The translations under genes were made by a program, and so were the position numbers. From the NCBI GenBank assembly GCA_963792125.1, contig CAWBVA010000012.1:186001-250000 (forward strand): a stretch of DNA of 64,000 bases. Reading direction: 5' to 3'. Below the pieces are notes generated by a model that saw only the letters and a program-made list of their open reading frames with translations, did not search any database and was not told the origin of the DNA. Source of the DNA: Methanocella_A sp963792125 (GTDB lineage: Archaea > Halobacteriota > Methanocellia > Methanocellales > Methanocellaceae). Every line of letters starts with the position of its first letter. The stretch's first letter is position 1. Below, piece after piece: positions 24,311 through 33,692 of the stretch.

Positions 24311-25558
24311 TTGAATAGACGTCATGGTATATGCCTGTTGTTTGTACTGCTTTTGTTGTGTCCGATATTGATCGCTCCAGCTGCATCTCAAAGCACGTCG
24401 GTGACGGTGACCACGGTTAGCGAGATGCTCTTTCCGATCGACAGGGTTTCCGTCTACGTCGACGACGTATACATGGGCAATACAGACAACGCCGGCAAGC
24501 TAATCGTGAACGACTACTTTCAGGGCATGCACACGGTCACGGCCATAAAAGACGGTTATGTCAATAACACGTTGTCCGCCAACTTCAGCGATGGAGCACG
24601 GATAAGTATCAAGATGGAGTCCATGGCAGCCGCCGCCCGGAAGGACTACGTATCGATCATCGTGCTGGAGAACACCCCTGCCATGAGCAAGATCGCCGGA
24701 GTCGACGTTTTCGTGGACGGACAGAACTTGTCGGTCGGCAGGACGAACACGCTGGAAGGCATGGTCAAGGTCAACCTGACCGCGGGCGAGCACAACATCA
24801 CGGTCTCCAAGCCCGGTGACGCGGGACTTATTAGCAATACAACGACGATCGACGTGGTCCCCGGGGGCAGCTATACGATCCTGATGGACCTCAGCGGTAA
24901 AAAATTCTCTATCCTCGATCTCGACTTGTTCATTGAGTCTATGAAAAAGATCATATTCTACGGCCTGGTCAACACCATCGAGCTCTCACTCGTGGCGTTC
25001 GGGGTCGGCATCATCATCGGGCTGTTCATGGGCATCGGCCGTACGTCCCGCAACTTCGTCGTCAGGACGGTCTCCTCGGTCTACGTGGAAGGCGTCCGCG
25101 GGCTGCCGCTGCTGTTGCAGCTGCTCTTCGTGTTCTTCGGGCTGCCGTTCCTGATCTCCGACTACACGGGCGGCACCTTCAACATCGACATCTTCACTGC
25201 CGCCGTGATCGCGCTGTCGGTCAACAGCGGCGCTTACATGGCCGAGATCTTCAAGGCGGGCATCGAGGCAGTCCACAAGGGCCAGACGGAAGCCGCACGG
25301 TCGCTGGGCATGACCCATAACCAGGCGATGCGGTACATCATCCTGCCGCAGGCGTTCAAGATCGTGCTGCCGGCGCTGGGCAACGAGTTCATCGCGCTCA
25401 TCAAGGACTCGTCCATCGCTATGGTCATATCGTACACCGAGGTCATTTACTGGGCAAAGGCCATCGGCGTCGAGCACTACAACACCTTCACCCCGCTGCT
25501 GGCCGCCGGCATCGTCTACCTCATGATCACGCTCCCGCTGGGCAAGGCGGTCCAGTAG
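24311..25558 (+). CDS. Polar amino-acid ABC permease with N-terminal PEGA-like domains
   Basis: 415 residues from TTG 24311. Residues 1-27 are a signal peptide. Residues ~28-103 and ~112-195 are two beta domains of PEGA type (VSVYVDDVYMGNTDNAG, then MHTVTAIKDGYV; VDVFVDGQNLSVGRTNTLEG, then GEHNITVSKPG). From ~205 comes a HisM/GlnP-type permease with five helices and the EAA loop GIEAVHKGQTEAARSLGMTHNQAMRYI. The usual permeases lack such an extension. The C-terminus ends at TAG 25556 after LPLGKAVQ. The next codons read MEKKYNV, exactly what normally follows 'W' in relatives, so TAG may replace TGG. It is in operon order with its binding protein and ATPase. Confidence 0.85.
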   Translation: MNRRHGICLLFVLLLLCPILIAPAASQSTSVTVTTVSEMLFPIDRVSVYVDDVYMGNTDNAGKLIVNDYFQGMHTVTAIKDGYVNNTLSANFSDGARISIKMESMAAAARKDYVSIIVLENTPAMSKIAGVDVFVDGQNLSVGRTNTLEGMVKVNLTAGEHNITVSKPGDAGLISNTTTIDVVPGGSYTILMDLSGKKFSILDLDLFIESMKKIIFYGLVNTIELSLVAFGVGIIIGLFMGIGRTSRNFVVRTVSSVYVEGVRGLPLLLQLLFVFFGLPFLISDYTGGTFNIDIFTAAVIALSVNSGAYMAEIFKAGIEAVHKGQTEAARSLGMTHNQAMRYIILPQAFKIVLPALGNEFIALIKDSSIAMVISYTEVIYWAKAIGVEHYNTFTPLLAAGIVYLMITLPLGKAVQ

Positions 25559-25646
25559 ATGGAGAAGAAGTACAATGTCAACGCGAGAACAGGACAATCT
25601 GCCCGGCAAGAAAAAGAAGATGCGTCATGCCCCCGGAGGCTACCGT

Positions 25647-26385
25647 ATGAGCGAATACATGGTAGAGATTGAAAGGCCTCAAGAAAAGGTTCGGCGAACT
25701 GGAAGTGCTCAAGGGCGTCGACATGAAGGTTAAGAAAGGCGAGGTGGTCGTCATCCTGGGGCCGAGCGGCTCGGGGAAGAGCACCATCCTCCGTTGCATC
25801 AACCGACTGGAAGAGCCTACAGGCGGCCAGATATTGATCGAGGGCGTCGATATGACCGCCAGGAAGGCTGACATTAATAAGATGCGCCAGAAGGTCGGCA
25901 TGGTCTTCCAGCAATTTAACCTGTTCCCGCATATGACTGCGCTTCAGAACGTCACTCTGGGCCCCCTGAAAGTGCAGAAGAAGCCTAAGGCTGAAGTCGA
26001 GAAGCTTGGCATGGAGCTACTGACAAAAGTCGGGCTGAAGGACAAGGCCCATAGCTTCCCGATGCAGCTGTCGGGCGGCCAGCAGCAGCGTGTCGCCATC
26101 GCCCGTGCGCTGGCCATGAAGCCGGACGTCATGCTGTTCGACGAGGTCACCTCTGCGCTGGACCCGGAACTCGTGAAAGAAGTGCTGGACGTCATGCGGA
26201 ACCTGGCCATGGACGGCATGACCATGATGGTGGTCACCCACGAGATGAACTTCGCCAAGGAAGTGAGCGACCGTGTGGTGCTCATCGACGGAGGCATCAT
26301 CGTCGAGGAGAACACCCCGGACAAGTTCTTCACCGACCCCCGGCACGAGAGGACCAAGAAGTTCCTGAATATGATCAAGAACTAA
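25647..26385 (+). CDS. Polar amino-acid ABC transporter ATPase, frameshift near the start
   Basis: GlnQ-type ATPase. It has Walker A GPSGSGKST, Q-loop MVFQQFNLFPHMT, signature LSGGQQQR, Walker B VMLFDEVTSALDPE and the switch His in VTHE, so the catalytic set is complete. The proper N-terminus MSEYMVEIEGLKKRFGELEV starts at ATG 25647 with GGAGG seven bases upstream. One extra A in GAAAGG (25671-25676) throws it out of frame. The intact frame from TTG 25669 has no binding site. With the base removed, the protein is ~245 residues, normal length. It energises the adjacent permease. Confidence 0.88.
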
Positions 26386-26544
26386 ACCGTGCTCTTGTCA
26401 TCATTTTTTATTACTGTCGAATTGAAAATGACGATTATTATATGCCCGTTACTGTAAGACGTTATATCGCCTGTGCCGCATGCGCCGATTTTATATACGA
26501 TCAGCCATCATATATGCCACGTTATTTTTATACGACTAAATTAA

Positions 26545-26584
26545 TACGTCAATTGTCGTACATGACTACTACAATGCTTATATA
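26545..26584 (+). promoter_or_regulatory. Near-palindrome and TATA box upstream of the mevalonate regulator
   Basis: TACGTCAATTGTCGTA (26545-26560) matches its reverse complement at 14 of 16 positions. It is followed by TATA box TTATATA (26578-26584), about 25-28 bases before ATG 26609, predicting a leaderless message. The dyad sits in activator/repressor position. Confidence 0.5.
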
Positions 26585-26608
26585 GTAGGACTTCTTTCTA
26601 TAGCCCTG

Positions 26609-27328
26609 ATGCAGAACGACATTGTCGAGCTCAGGGCCAGACTTGCCGAGAAAATGGCCGGCGAGATCACCCTTTCTGAGAACCCTGGCGAGACGATCAA
26701 AAAGTGGCGGAAGAGTTTTGAGATTTCGCAGATCGACCTCGCAAACAGTATCTGCGTTTCGCCCTCAGTGGTCAGCGACTACGAGAGCGGCCGACGCAAG
26801 TCCCCGGGCACGACAATTATCAGCAGAATCGTAGAGGCGATGCTGGACCTGGACGAGAAGGCAGGATCACATAAGATCCGGGCCTACGAGACCATGCTCA
26901 TCGAGCGGTACAACTCCAGCGTCATCTTAGACATCCACGAGTACAGGTCGCCCGTGCCACTGTCGGCGTTCGAGAAGATGATCGGCGCCGATCGCATCTC
27001 CGGCAACTTCGACCGGTCGATTAACGGGTACACCATCGTGGACAGCCTCAACGCCATTTTCCAGATGTCCTCGAGCGAGTTCTACCGGCTCTACGGCTGG
27101 AGCACCGAGCGGGCGCTGATCTTCTGCAACGTCTCCACGGGCCGTTCGCCCATGGTGGCGCTGCGGGTCACGACGCTCAAGCCGGCGGCCGTAGTCCTGC
27201 ACGGGCTGGAGCCGGACCGGATAGACCCGGTGGCGAAGAAGATCGCCACCATCGAGTCCTTCCCGCTCATGACCTCGACGATGGACATCACTCAGATGAT
27301 AAACGCATTAAAGGGATTGACAGAATGA
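26609..27328 (+). CDS. HTH transcriptional regulator of the HMG-CoA synthase operon
   Basis: 239 residues. Residues ~25-85 are an XRE-type helix-turn-helix (ETIKKWRKSFEISQIDLANSICVSPSVVSDYESGRR, with a KSPGTTIISRIVEAML tail). The rest (~90-239) is an alpha/beta sensor-like domain with VILDIHEYRSPVPLSAFEKMIGADRISGN and RALIFCNVSTGRSPMVALRVTTLKPAAVVLHG. Its stop codon overlaps the ATG of HMG-CoA synthase (ATGA), so the two are coupled. That makes it the likely regulator of isoprenoid precursor synthesis, perhaps sensing a pathway metabolite. The ligand is not known. Confidence 0.82.
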   Translation: MQNDIVELRARLAEKMAGEITLSENPGETIKKWRKSFEISQIDLANSICVSPSVVSDYESGRRKSPGTTIISRIVEAMLDLDEKAGSHKIRAYETMLIERYNSSVILDIHEYRSPVPLSAFEKMIGADRISGNFDRSINGYTIVDSLNAIFQMSSSEFYRLYGWSTERALIFCNVSTGRSPMVALRVTTLKPAAVVLHGLEPDRIDPVAKKIATIESFPLMTSTMDITQMINALKGLTE

Positions 27329-28367
27329 AGCTAGGAATCAGTGCTTACGGAGCTTACGTCCCGCGGTACCGCATCAAGGTGGACGAGATTGCCAAGGTGT
27401 GGGGAGACGACGCCGACGACTACAAGAACGGCCTGATGGTGACCGAGAAGTCGGTGCCGGACATGGACGAGGACACGGCGACCATCGCCGTGGAAGCCGC
27501 AAGGAACGCCATCCTAAGAGGCGCGGACCCGAAGAAGATCGGCGCAATATATGTCGGCTCTGAGAGCCACCCCTATGCGGTCAAGCCGACCGCGACCATC
27601 GTGGCGGCAGCCATCGGCGCGCCGAGCAAATGACGGCAGCCGACTTCGAGTTCGCCTGCAAGGCGGGCACCGCAGCCATACAGACCTGCATGGGCGTCGT
27701 GGCAGCAGGCATCGCCGAGACGGGCATGGCCATCGGCGCAGACGTGTCCCAGGGCGCGCCCGGCGACGCGCTGGAGTACACGGCAGCGGCAGGCGGCGCG
27801 GCGTTCGTGATCAGCAAGGACAATCACATCGCAGTCATCAATCATACCTGCTCGTTCACAACTGACACTCCGGACTTCTGGAGACGAGAGGGAGCTGATT
27901 ACCCGAGACACGGCGGAAGGTTCACTGGCGAGCCAGGCTACTTCAAGCACGTCCTGTCGGCATCGAAATTAATGCTGGAGCACCAGGGCACGAAGCCGTC
28001 TGACTACACCTATGCAGTGTTCCACCAGCCCAACGGGAAGTTCCCCAGCAGGGCGGCGCAGACGCTCGGCTTTACGAAAGAGCAGATCAAGCCCGGCCTG
28101 ACCTGCCCGATGATGGGTAACACGTACTCGGGCGCAAGCATGGTAGGCCTTGCGGCAACGCTGGACATTGCTAAGCCAGGCGACAGGATATTCGTCACCT
28201 CATTCGGCTCGGGCGCAGGCAGCGACTCCTTCGACATCACTGTAACGGACCGCATAACGGCAGTCCAGGACAAGGCGACGAAGGTCTGGGACTATATCAA
28301 GGACGCCAAGTACATCGACTACGCGACCTATGCAAAGCACAAGGGCAAGATCAACATAGACTCGTGA
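27325..28367 (+). CDS. Hydroxymethylglutaryl-CoA synthase, frameshifted
   Basis: Condenses acetyl-CoA and acetoacetyl-CoA to HMG-CoA in the mevalonate pathway for archaeal lipids. Frame 1 (27325-27633) has GAYVPRYRIKVDEIAKVWG and the catalytic Glu region DEDTATIAVEAARNA, then YVGSESHPYAVKPTATIV. Frame 2 (from 27630) has the nucleophile Cys in MTAADFEFACKAGTAAIQ, the His in VFHQPNGKFP, and NTYSGASMVGLAATLD. One missing A in the AAA at 27628-27630 separates them; restoring it gives APSKMTAADFEFACKAG, the normal family sequence and a length of ~347. Because the enzyme is essential, a sequence error is the best explanation. It is 10 bases before the thiolase. Confidence 0.9.
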
Positions 28368-28377
28368 GGTGGGAAAA

Positions 28378-29556
28378 ATGAGAGACGTAGCAATCATAGG
28401 TGCAGGGTGCACCAAGTTCGGCGAGATGTGGGAGCGGTCGTTCCGTGACATCGTCGTAGAGGCAGGCGTCCAGGCCATCGTCGACGCGAAACTGGGCGGC
28501 GACGAGATAGAGGCCATGTACGTGGGCAACATGAGCGGCGGCATGTTCGTGAGCCAGGAGCACACCGGCTCGCTGATCGCCGACTTCACGGGCCTGGCAC
28601 AGGAGAAGCACATCCCGGCGACGAGAGTCGAGGCGGCCTGCGCATCGGGCGGCCTCGCGCTGCGCAACGCGATCATGGCCGTAGCATCGGGCTACCACGA
28701 CGTGGTCGTCGCGGCAGGCGTCGAGAAGATGACCGACGTCGAGACGGGCGTCACCGTAGACGCGCTGGCATCGGCGGCGGACCGGGAGTGGGAAGGCTTC
28801 GTGGGAGCCACTTTCCCCGCATTGTACGCGATGATCGCCCGCCTGCACATGCACAGGTATGGCACGACCAGAGAACAGCTTGCCGCAGTGGCGGTAAAGA
28901 ACCACCGGCATGCAATCCACAACCCGAGGGCCCAGTTCCGCAACGAGATCACCATCGACACCGTGACCAACGCGTCCATGGTGGCCGACCCGCTCACGCT
29001 GTTCGACTGCTCGCCCATCACCGACGGCGCGGCAGCCGTCATCGTAGCCCCGGCCGACAAGGCGAGAGAGTACACGGACAACCCCGTATACGTGCTCGGC
29101 TCCGGACAGGCGACGGACACCATTTCGCTGCACAGCAGAAAGGACATCTGCACGATGGGCGCCTCCGTAGCCGCAGGCAAGCGGGCCTACGAGATGGCCC
29201 ACAAGACCCCGAAGGACATTGATCTCGTAGAGGTCCACGACTGCTTCACCATCGCAGAGATACTGGCGATTGAAGACCTTGGCTTCTTCAAGAAAGGCAC
29301 GGGCGGCAAGGCCACCCTGGCAGGCGAGACGACTTACGGCGGCAAGATACCCGTGAACACCTCCGGCGGCCTGAAGGCATGCGGCCACCCGGTGGGCGCG
29401 ACAGGCATCAAGCAGGCCGTGGAGTGCGTCGAGCAGCTCCGCGGCACAGCCGGCAAGCGCCAGGTAGCGGGCGCCGAGATCGCCATGACCCACAACGTGG
29501 GCGGCACCGGCGGCACCGCCGTCTGTCACATATTCTCGAACAGCAGGAGGAAATAA
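28378..29556 (+). CDS. Acetyl-CoA C-acetyltransferase (archaeal thiolase)
   Basis: 392 residues from ATG 28378 with GAGGTGGG upstream; the frame begins three codons earlier. Catalytic residues are in place: Cys in RVEAACASGGLALRNA near 84, His in VEVHDCFTIAE, and ACGHPVGATG near 340. It makes acetoacetyl-CoA for HMG-CoA synthase. In archaea this enzyme, HMG-CoA synthase and a DUF35 protein form one complex that channels the intermediate; the gene order here (synthase, thiolase, DUF35 with 1-base spacing) reflects that. Cytoplasmic. Confidence 0.93.
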   Translation: MRDVAIIGAGCTKFGEMWERSFRDIVVEAGVQAIVDAKLGGDEIEAMYVGNMSGGMFVSQEHTGSLIADFTGLAQEKHIPATRVEAACASGGLALRNAIMAVASGYHDVVVAAGVEKMTDVETGVTVDALASAADREWEGFVGATFPALYAMIARLHMHRYGTTREQLAAVAVKNHRHAIHNPRAQFRNEITIDTVTNASMVADPLTLFDCSPITDGAAAVIVAPADKAREYTDNPVYVLGSGQATDTISLHSRKDICTMGASVAAGKRAYEMAHKTPKDIDLVEVHDCFTIAEILAIEDLGFFKKGTGGKATLAGETTYGGKIPVNTSGGLKACGHPVGATGIKQAVECVEQLRGTAGKRQVAGAEIAMTHNVGGTGGTAVCHIFSNSRRK

Positions 29557-29557
29557 C

Positions 29558-29950
29558 ATGAGCGTCCCGAGGTTCTGGAGAGAGATACCCGCGCGGTACA
29601 ACCTGATCGGCACGAAGTGCGAGACGTGCGGCACATACTACTTCCCGCCACGGCGCCTCTGCCCGAAGTGCCGCAGGCAGGGCAAGATCGTCGAGCAGCA
29701 GTTCAAGGGCACCGGCGAGGTCGTGACCTATTCCACGGTCTACACGCCGGGCGAGAGCTGGATCAGCTCGAAGCCGTACACGCTGGCCATTATCAAGCTG
29801 GACGAAGGCCCCATGATGACATCCCAGGTCATCTGCGAGCCTTCCGAAGTCAAGATCGGCATGCGCGTCAGGCGCGTGTTCAGGAAGATCGGCCAGGACG
29901 GCGACAAGGGCATGATACACTACGGTACGAAGTTCGTGCCGGACAAGTGA
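29558..29950 (+). CDS. DUF35 OB-fold zinc-ribbon protein of the thiolase/HMGCS complex
   Basis: 130 residues. An N-terminal helix (SVPRFWREIPARYNLIG) is followed by a rubredoxin-like zinc ribbon (CETCGTYYFPPRRLCPKC) and an OB fold (GEVVTYSTVYTPG, LAIIKLDEGPMMTSQVI, GMRVRRVFRKIG). This is the scaffold protein that bridges thiolase and HMG-CoA synthase in archaea. The gene starts one base after the thiolase stop (AACATGAGC context). It ends the mevalonate operon. Confidence 0.92.
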   Translation: MSVPRFWREIPARYNLIGTKCETCGTYYFPPRRLCPKCRRQGKIVEQQFKGTGEVVTYSTVYTPGESWISSKPYTLAIIKLDEGPMMTSQVICEPSEVKIGMRVRRVFRKIGQDGDKGMIHYGTKFVPDK

Positions 29951-29987
29951 AGCATCAAAGCCCGTCAGAAAATAAATATTAATAGGA

Positions 29988-30029
29988 GCCTGCCCCGGGG
30001 GTAGGCGCCTGCTACTTTTTTATTTATTT
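29988..30029 (+). terminator. Terminator of the mevalonate operon
   Basis: GCCTGCC (29988-29994), short loop, GGGTAGGC (29999-30006), with one G-T pair, then a T-rich tract CTTTTTTATTTATTTA (30014-30029). It is placed about 40 bases after the DUF35 stop. The rest of the gap to 30326 holds a GC-rich motif (30152-30176) and an AT-rich promoter-like region; no gene was seen. Confidence 0.55.
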
Positions 30030-30326
30030 AACCATCAACTCGCATGCCGTTTCAAGGCTATGTGCCCCCGGTTACGCTCGCCAATGGCACCAGATGCCAG
30101 GGGTGCCAAGACTGATAAAAATGTTATTGATGCCGGTAATTGCATTGCTATCCGGCCGCTCGCACGCACGCGTGTGACCGGGGTGGAGGCCAGTGCACCA
30201 TACCCTGATAAAAATATACTACACAATATAGTAACATATAAATACAATTTAAATAATATAATATTGATCGATTGTATACCTGGTGCCTGGCAGGTAAGCC
30301 CCATCCAGACGATTTGAGGCAGACGG

Positions 30327-31575
30327 ATGCAGGTTAAAGACATAAAAGCAAAGGGGCCCGGATCAAGACCGCGGGCGATTGTGCTGGGCACGGCGACCAC
30401 GGGGATTGCCGTCATAAGGAGCCTGGGCCGGATGGGCGTGCCAGTCATCGGCGTGGATAAGGATGCGCTCTCGGTAGGCAATTTTTCCAGGTACTGCAGC
30501 AGCGTCAGGAGCCCGGACCCGGAGATCGACGAAGAGGGGTACGTCAGGCTGCTGATTGAAATCGGGCAGGCTATGGCTGACCGGCCTGTGCTCTTTACGA
30601 CGAGGGACCGGGAAACGGCCATCGTCGCGAAGCACAAGCTGGAGCTGAGCGAGTACTTCCGGGTGCCTGTCGCGGATTACGATCTCATCGCGAAGCTGGT
30701 CGACAAGCGGAAGTTCTACGAGCTTATACGTGGCCTGGACATCGATTTTCCGGCCACCTTCGTGCCGGAGAACGTCGATCACGTCATCAGGCTGAGCGAA
30801 AAAGTCCCGTACCCTTGCATTGTCAAGCCGGTACACTCCATACCGTTCAGCAGGCAGTTCGGCGTCAAATGCTTTTACGCTGACAATGCGATGGACCTGG
30901 TACAAGGATACCGGAAAGCAGAGATAAAAGGCCATGATGTCATCATACAGGAAGTGATCCCGGGAGAGGAACGGTGCCTGTATCACCTGGGAGGCTACTA
31001 TCGACAAAGACTCCGAGCCCCATGGGCTGTTCCTGCAGCGGAAGATCAGGAATTGCCCGGAACAGTTCGGCATCGGCAGCCTGGCCGAAAGCTGTGCAGA
31101 CCCGGGAATTGTTCATACAGGCACTAAGTTCATGAAGGACCTCGGGTACCATGGCATCGGCGTTGTCGAGATGAAAAAGGACCCGCGCGACGGACTGTAC
31201 AAGGTACTGGAGGTCAATGCCCGCCCGTGGACACAGCTCTGGCTCGTGACCTGCAGTGGCATGAACCTGCCCTATATGGCATACTGCGATGCTATCGGAG
31301 AGCAGGTGGAGAAAGTGGCCGGGTACCGTGAAGGCCTCAAATGGCTCTGCATGTCAGACGACCTGCTGACATGCGTCAGCCGGGCCCGGAAAGGCAAGCT
31401 TAGCATCGACGGATATATAGACTCGCTATGGGGACCGGCAGTCTATTCTGTGCTGGACTTTGCCGACCCGGTGCCCTTTTTGCTCAGCCCGGTGCAGCTA
31501 TGCAATATGTCGATCAATTACCTGCGTAAAAGGGCTGGCCGTGTGGCCATTAAAAAAGCGACGCCATCTGCCTGA
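30327..31575 (+). CDS. ATP-grasp family protein, frameshifted
   Basis: A ~415-residue ATP-grasp enzyme of the DUF201/carbamoyl-phosphate-synthase-like group. It has an N-terminal preATP fold (AIVLGTATTGIAVIRSLGRMGVPVIGVD), an ATP-grasp core (KFYELIRGLDIDFPATFVPEN, PCIVKPVHS, VIIQEVIPGEERCLYHLGGY), then across a frame change KFMKDLGYHGIGVVEMKKDPRDG and the metal-binding VLEVNARPW. The change is at about 30999-31000; removing one base joins GY to IDKDSEPHGLFLQRK, the family sequence. Such enzymes ligate a carboxylate to an amine or make surface-linked amides. The C-terminal third is membrane-near. Substrate unknown. Confidence 0.8.
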
Positions 31576-31613
31576 CCCGTGCTATCACAACGAATACTGG
31601 CGATGTCCCGGAC

Positions 31614-32276
31614 TCAAGGCGCTTCCAGCTTTCGGGCCAGCGCGAAGCACTCGTCGGCCTCGGCATCTCTCCCGATTTCCACGAGCGCCAGTCCCTTGTT
31701 ATACCATGCACTGGCATTCACCGGGTTGTACTCGATGACGTGGTCGAAGCATTTGACCGCTTCCTCGGGCCGGTGGGCCATGTTCAGCGCGGTGCCTTTG
31801 TTGTACCAGGCCTCGATCATGTCAGGCTTAAGCTTCAGCGCCATGTCGAAGCAGGAGATGGCCTCCTCGAAGCACCGGTGATCGTCGTTCTCCCAGCCTT
31901 TTTTCTCAAGCGCATCGCCCTTGCTGAACCATCCGCCCGCGTAGGTCGGGTCTGCCTCGATAGCCCGGCCGAAGCACTCGATAGCGCCGTCGATATCGCC
32001 AGCCACCAGATGCAGATGGCCTTTCTCGTGCCACGCCCCGGGAAAAGTCTGGTCGGCGTCGATGGCCTGGTCGAAATATTGCAGGGCTTTGTCCAGGTTG
32101 TTCTTCCGCTTTGCCATAAGGCCAAGGCCGAACCACCCGTACACGCTCTGCGGGCTCATCTTCAGCAGGTCTTCGAACCAGTCGACCGCCTGATCGATCT
32201 TGCCTTTCGAAGCAAGAGCCATGCCTTTGTCGAACATCCGTTTTTCGTCGCTCGTGCCCTCTTTTTCCACTGCCAA
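31614..32276 (-). CDS. TPR-repeat protein
   Basis: 220 residues composed of about six tetratricopeptide repeats. Each has the pattern A-W-(Y/F)-x-K-G-x-A-L ... A-I-x-C-F-D-x-A-(L/I)-x-x-(D/N)-P, for example GWFSKGDALEKKGW and AWYNKGTALNMAHRPEEAVKCFDHVIEYNP. There is no signal peptide or TM segment. TPR proteins are protein-binding scaffolds; the partner cannot be inferred. It is convergent with the ATP-grasp gene, 38 bases apart, and isolated upstream by a repeat-bearing gap. Confidence 0.85.
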   Translation of the reverse strand: MAVEKEGTSDEKRMFDKGMALASKGKIDQAVDWFEDLLKMSPQSVYGWFGLGLMAKRKNNLDKALQYFDQAIDADQTFPGAWHEKGHLHLVAGDIDGAIECFGRAIEADPTYAGGWFSKGDALEKKGWENDDHRCFEEAISCFDMALKLKPDMIEAWYNKGTALNMAHRPEEAVKCFDHVIEYNPVNASAWYNKGLALVEIGRDAEADECFALARKLEAP

Positions 32277-32412
32277 CGCCCGGCCTCCTGTAACCTGATC
32301 ATATATCGCATCACTATCGTATAATACCAGCGTCTACAGGACGATGCCCATGCCCGGGAAAGACATAGTCGTTCTCTAACTTTTTATATGCTTAGCCGGC
32401 ACCTGACAAAGA

Positions 32413-32617
32413 GTATAGTCATTCCTGTAACTTTTTGTACATGCTGATAAGGCATTCAACACAGAGTACACAGAGTTCACAGGGTACACAGAGTACGTTT
32501 AAAGGAATGGCTACCATAGCTTCTCTCTAAATAAAACTCTGTGAACCCTGTGAACTCTGTGGACTCTGTGTGGGGTGCCTTATCAGCGTATACAACATTT
32601 CAGGTATGAATGACAAT
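32413..32617. repeat. MITE-like inverted-repeat element, copy 1
   Basis: The left arm contains TGCTGATAAGGCATTCAACA then CACAGAGT words. The right arm contains the complement (CTCTGTG words, TGCCTTATCAGCGTATACA). A copy with the same core and arms is at 56094-56294. It lies in the gap 32277-32681 before corA. There is no ORF inside. Just upstream is a CTTAGCCGGCACCTGACA word, which recurs inverted near the second copy. Confidence 0.78.
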
Positions 32618-32681
32618 TGCTATCCAGTACGCCTTTAATTAATTATAAAATGTAAATATATAATAAACAGATATACTAATT

Positions 32682-33632
32682 ATGAGCTTGCGGGCTTTCG
32701 CGTACCGGAAGGGAGAGGTAAAGGAGATACCCCCGGACGAGTTCGGGCGGTATGAAGACTATACCCGGTGGGTCAGCGCGTTCAGGCCGGAGGAAGCCGA
32801 ACTCGACTGGATATTCGCCACGTTCTCCCCCCACCCGCTGGTGATCGAGGACATAAGGACGAAAAACGACCCGCCGAAAGCGGACGAGTATGCAGGATAT
32901 ACCTTCATCATCACGGACATACCGGCCATAGAAGACGGACAGATCGTCGTCTACAAGCTGTTCTTGATCCTGGGAAAGGGCTATGTGGTCAGCATCACCG
33001 ATTACTGGGACATCGTCAGGAAGCTGGAGACTTCGCTTATCAACCGCCAGGAAGGCCTCGACGAAAAGGGCCCGGACTATCTTGCTTATACGTTCATCGA
33101 TCGCGCCACTGACATGTTTTACCCGGCCCTCGACAATATCGAGGACGTGCTGGCCGAGCTGGAAGAGCTGGTGATCACGAGTGTCGACGCACAAATGCTT
33201 GCCCGGATGGCTGATACGCGACGGGGGCTGTTGACACTGCGAAAGTCCGCCTGGCGTGTCAGGGATGTGATCATGGACATGAGTCGCGGCTCGTCCCCGT
33301 TCATCACTCCTCCCACGATCATCTATATCAGGGACATTTACGACCACGTAACGCAGGTCATGGACCTGATCGAGACCTACCGGGACATTCTCACATCAGC
33401 CCGCGACATATACATGTCAGCGATCTCGGTCTCGCTCAACAAGGTCATGAAACAACTGACCATCATTGCCACGATCATGCTGCCCCTGACATTCATCGTC
33501 GGCGTGTACGGGATGAACTTCAAGTACATGCCGGAGCTCCAGTGGGAGTACGGCTACTATGTGATCTGGGCAGTCATTATCCTGATCACTGCCGGGATGC
33601 TCGCCTATTTCCGTCTGAAGAAATGGATATGA
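32682..33632 (+). CDS. corA: CorA-family magnesium/divalent cation channel
   Basis: 316 residues. The N-terminal ~240 residues form the soluble alpha/beta funnel and long stalk helix. Two C-terminal TM helices flank the selectivity motif YGMNF near residue 273 (LPLTFIVGVYGMNFKYMPELQW). The C-terminus KKWI is basic as in the family. Such pentamers import Mg2+ by channel gating. ATG 32682 follows an AT-rich promoter (TAATTATAAAATG). The motif and topology are complete. Confidence 0.94.
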   Translation: MSLRAFAYRKGEVKEIPPDEFGRYEDYTRWVSAFRPEEAELDWIFATFSPHPLVIEDIRTKNDPPKADEYAGYTFIITDIPAIEDGQIVVYKLFLILGKGYVVSITDYWDIVRKLETSLINRQEGLDEKGPDYLAYTFIDRATDMFYPALDNIEDVLAELEELVITSVDAQMLARMADTRRGLLTLRKSAWRVRDVIMDMSRGSSPFITPPTIIYIRDIYDHVTQVMDLIETYRDILTSARDIYMSAISVSLNKVMKQLTIIATIMLPLTFIVGVYGMNFKYMPELQWEYGYYVIWAVIILITAGMLAYFRLKKWI

Positions 33633-33692
33633 GCACAGGCAGTATCCAGGCTTCGTTGTCGCAAAACGGTGATTTTGCGACATTCCAGATGA

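Noticed and set aside
25556..25558. Pyrrolysine incorporation at the TAG
   Set aside because: The neighbouring family residue is Trp, the site is C-terminal, and no pyl genes are in the window; a TGG to TAG change is simpler.
28351..29634. 427-codon minus-strand open frame
   Set aside because: Antisense to the thiolase gene; no signature residues.
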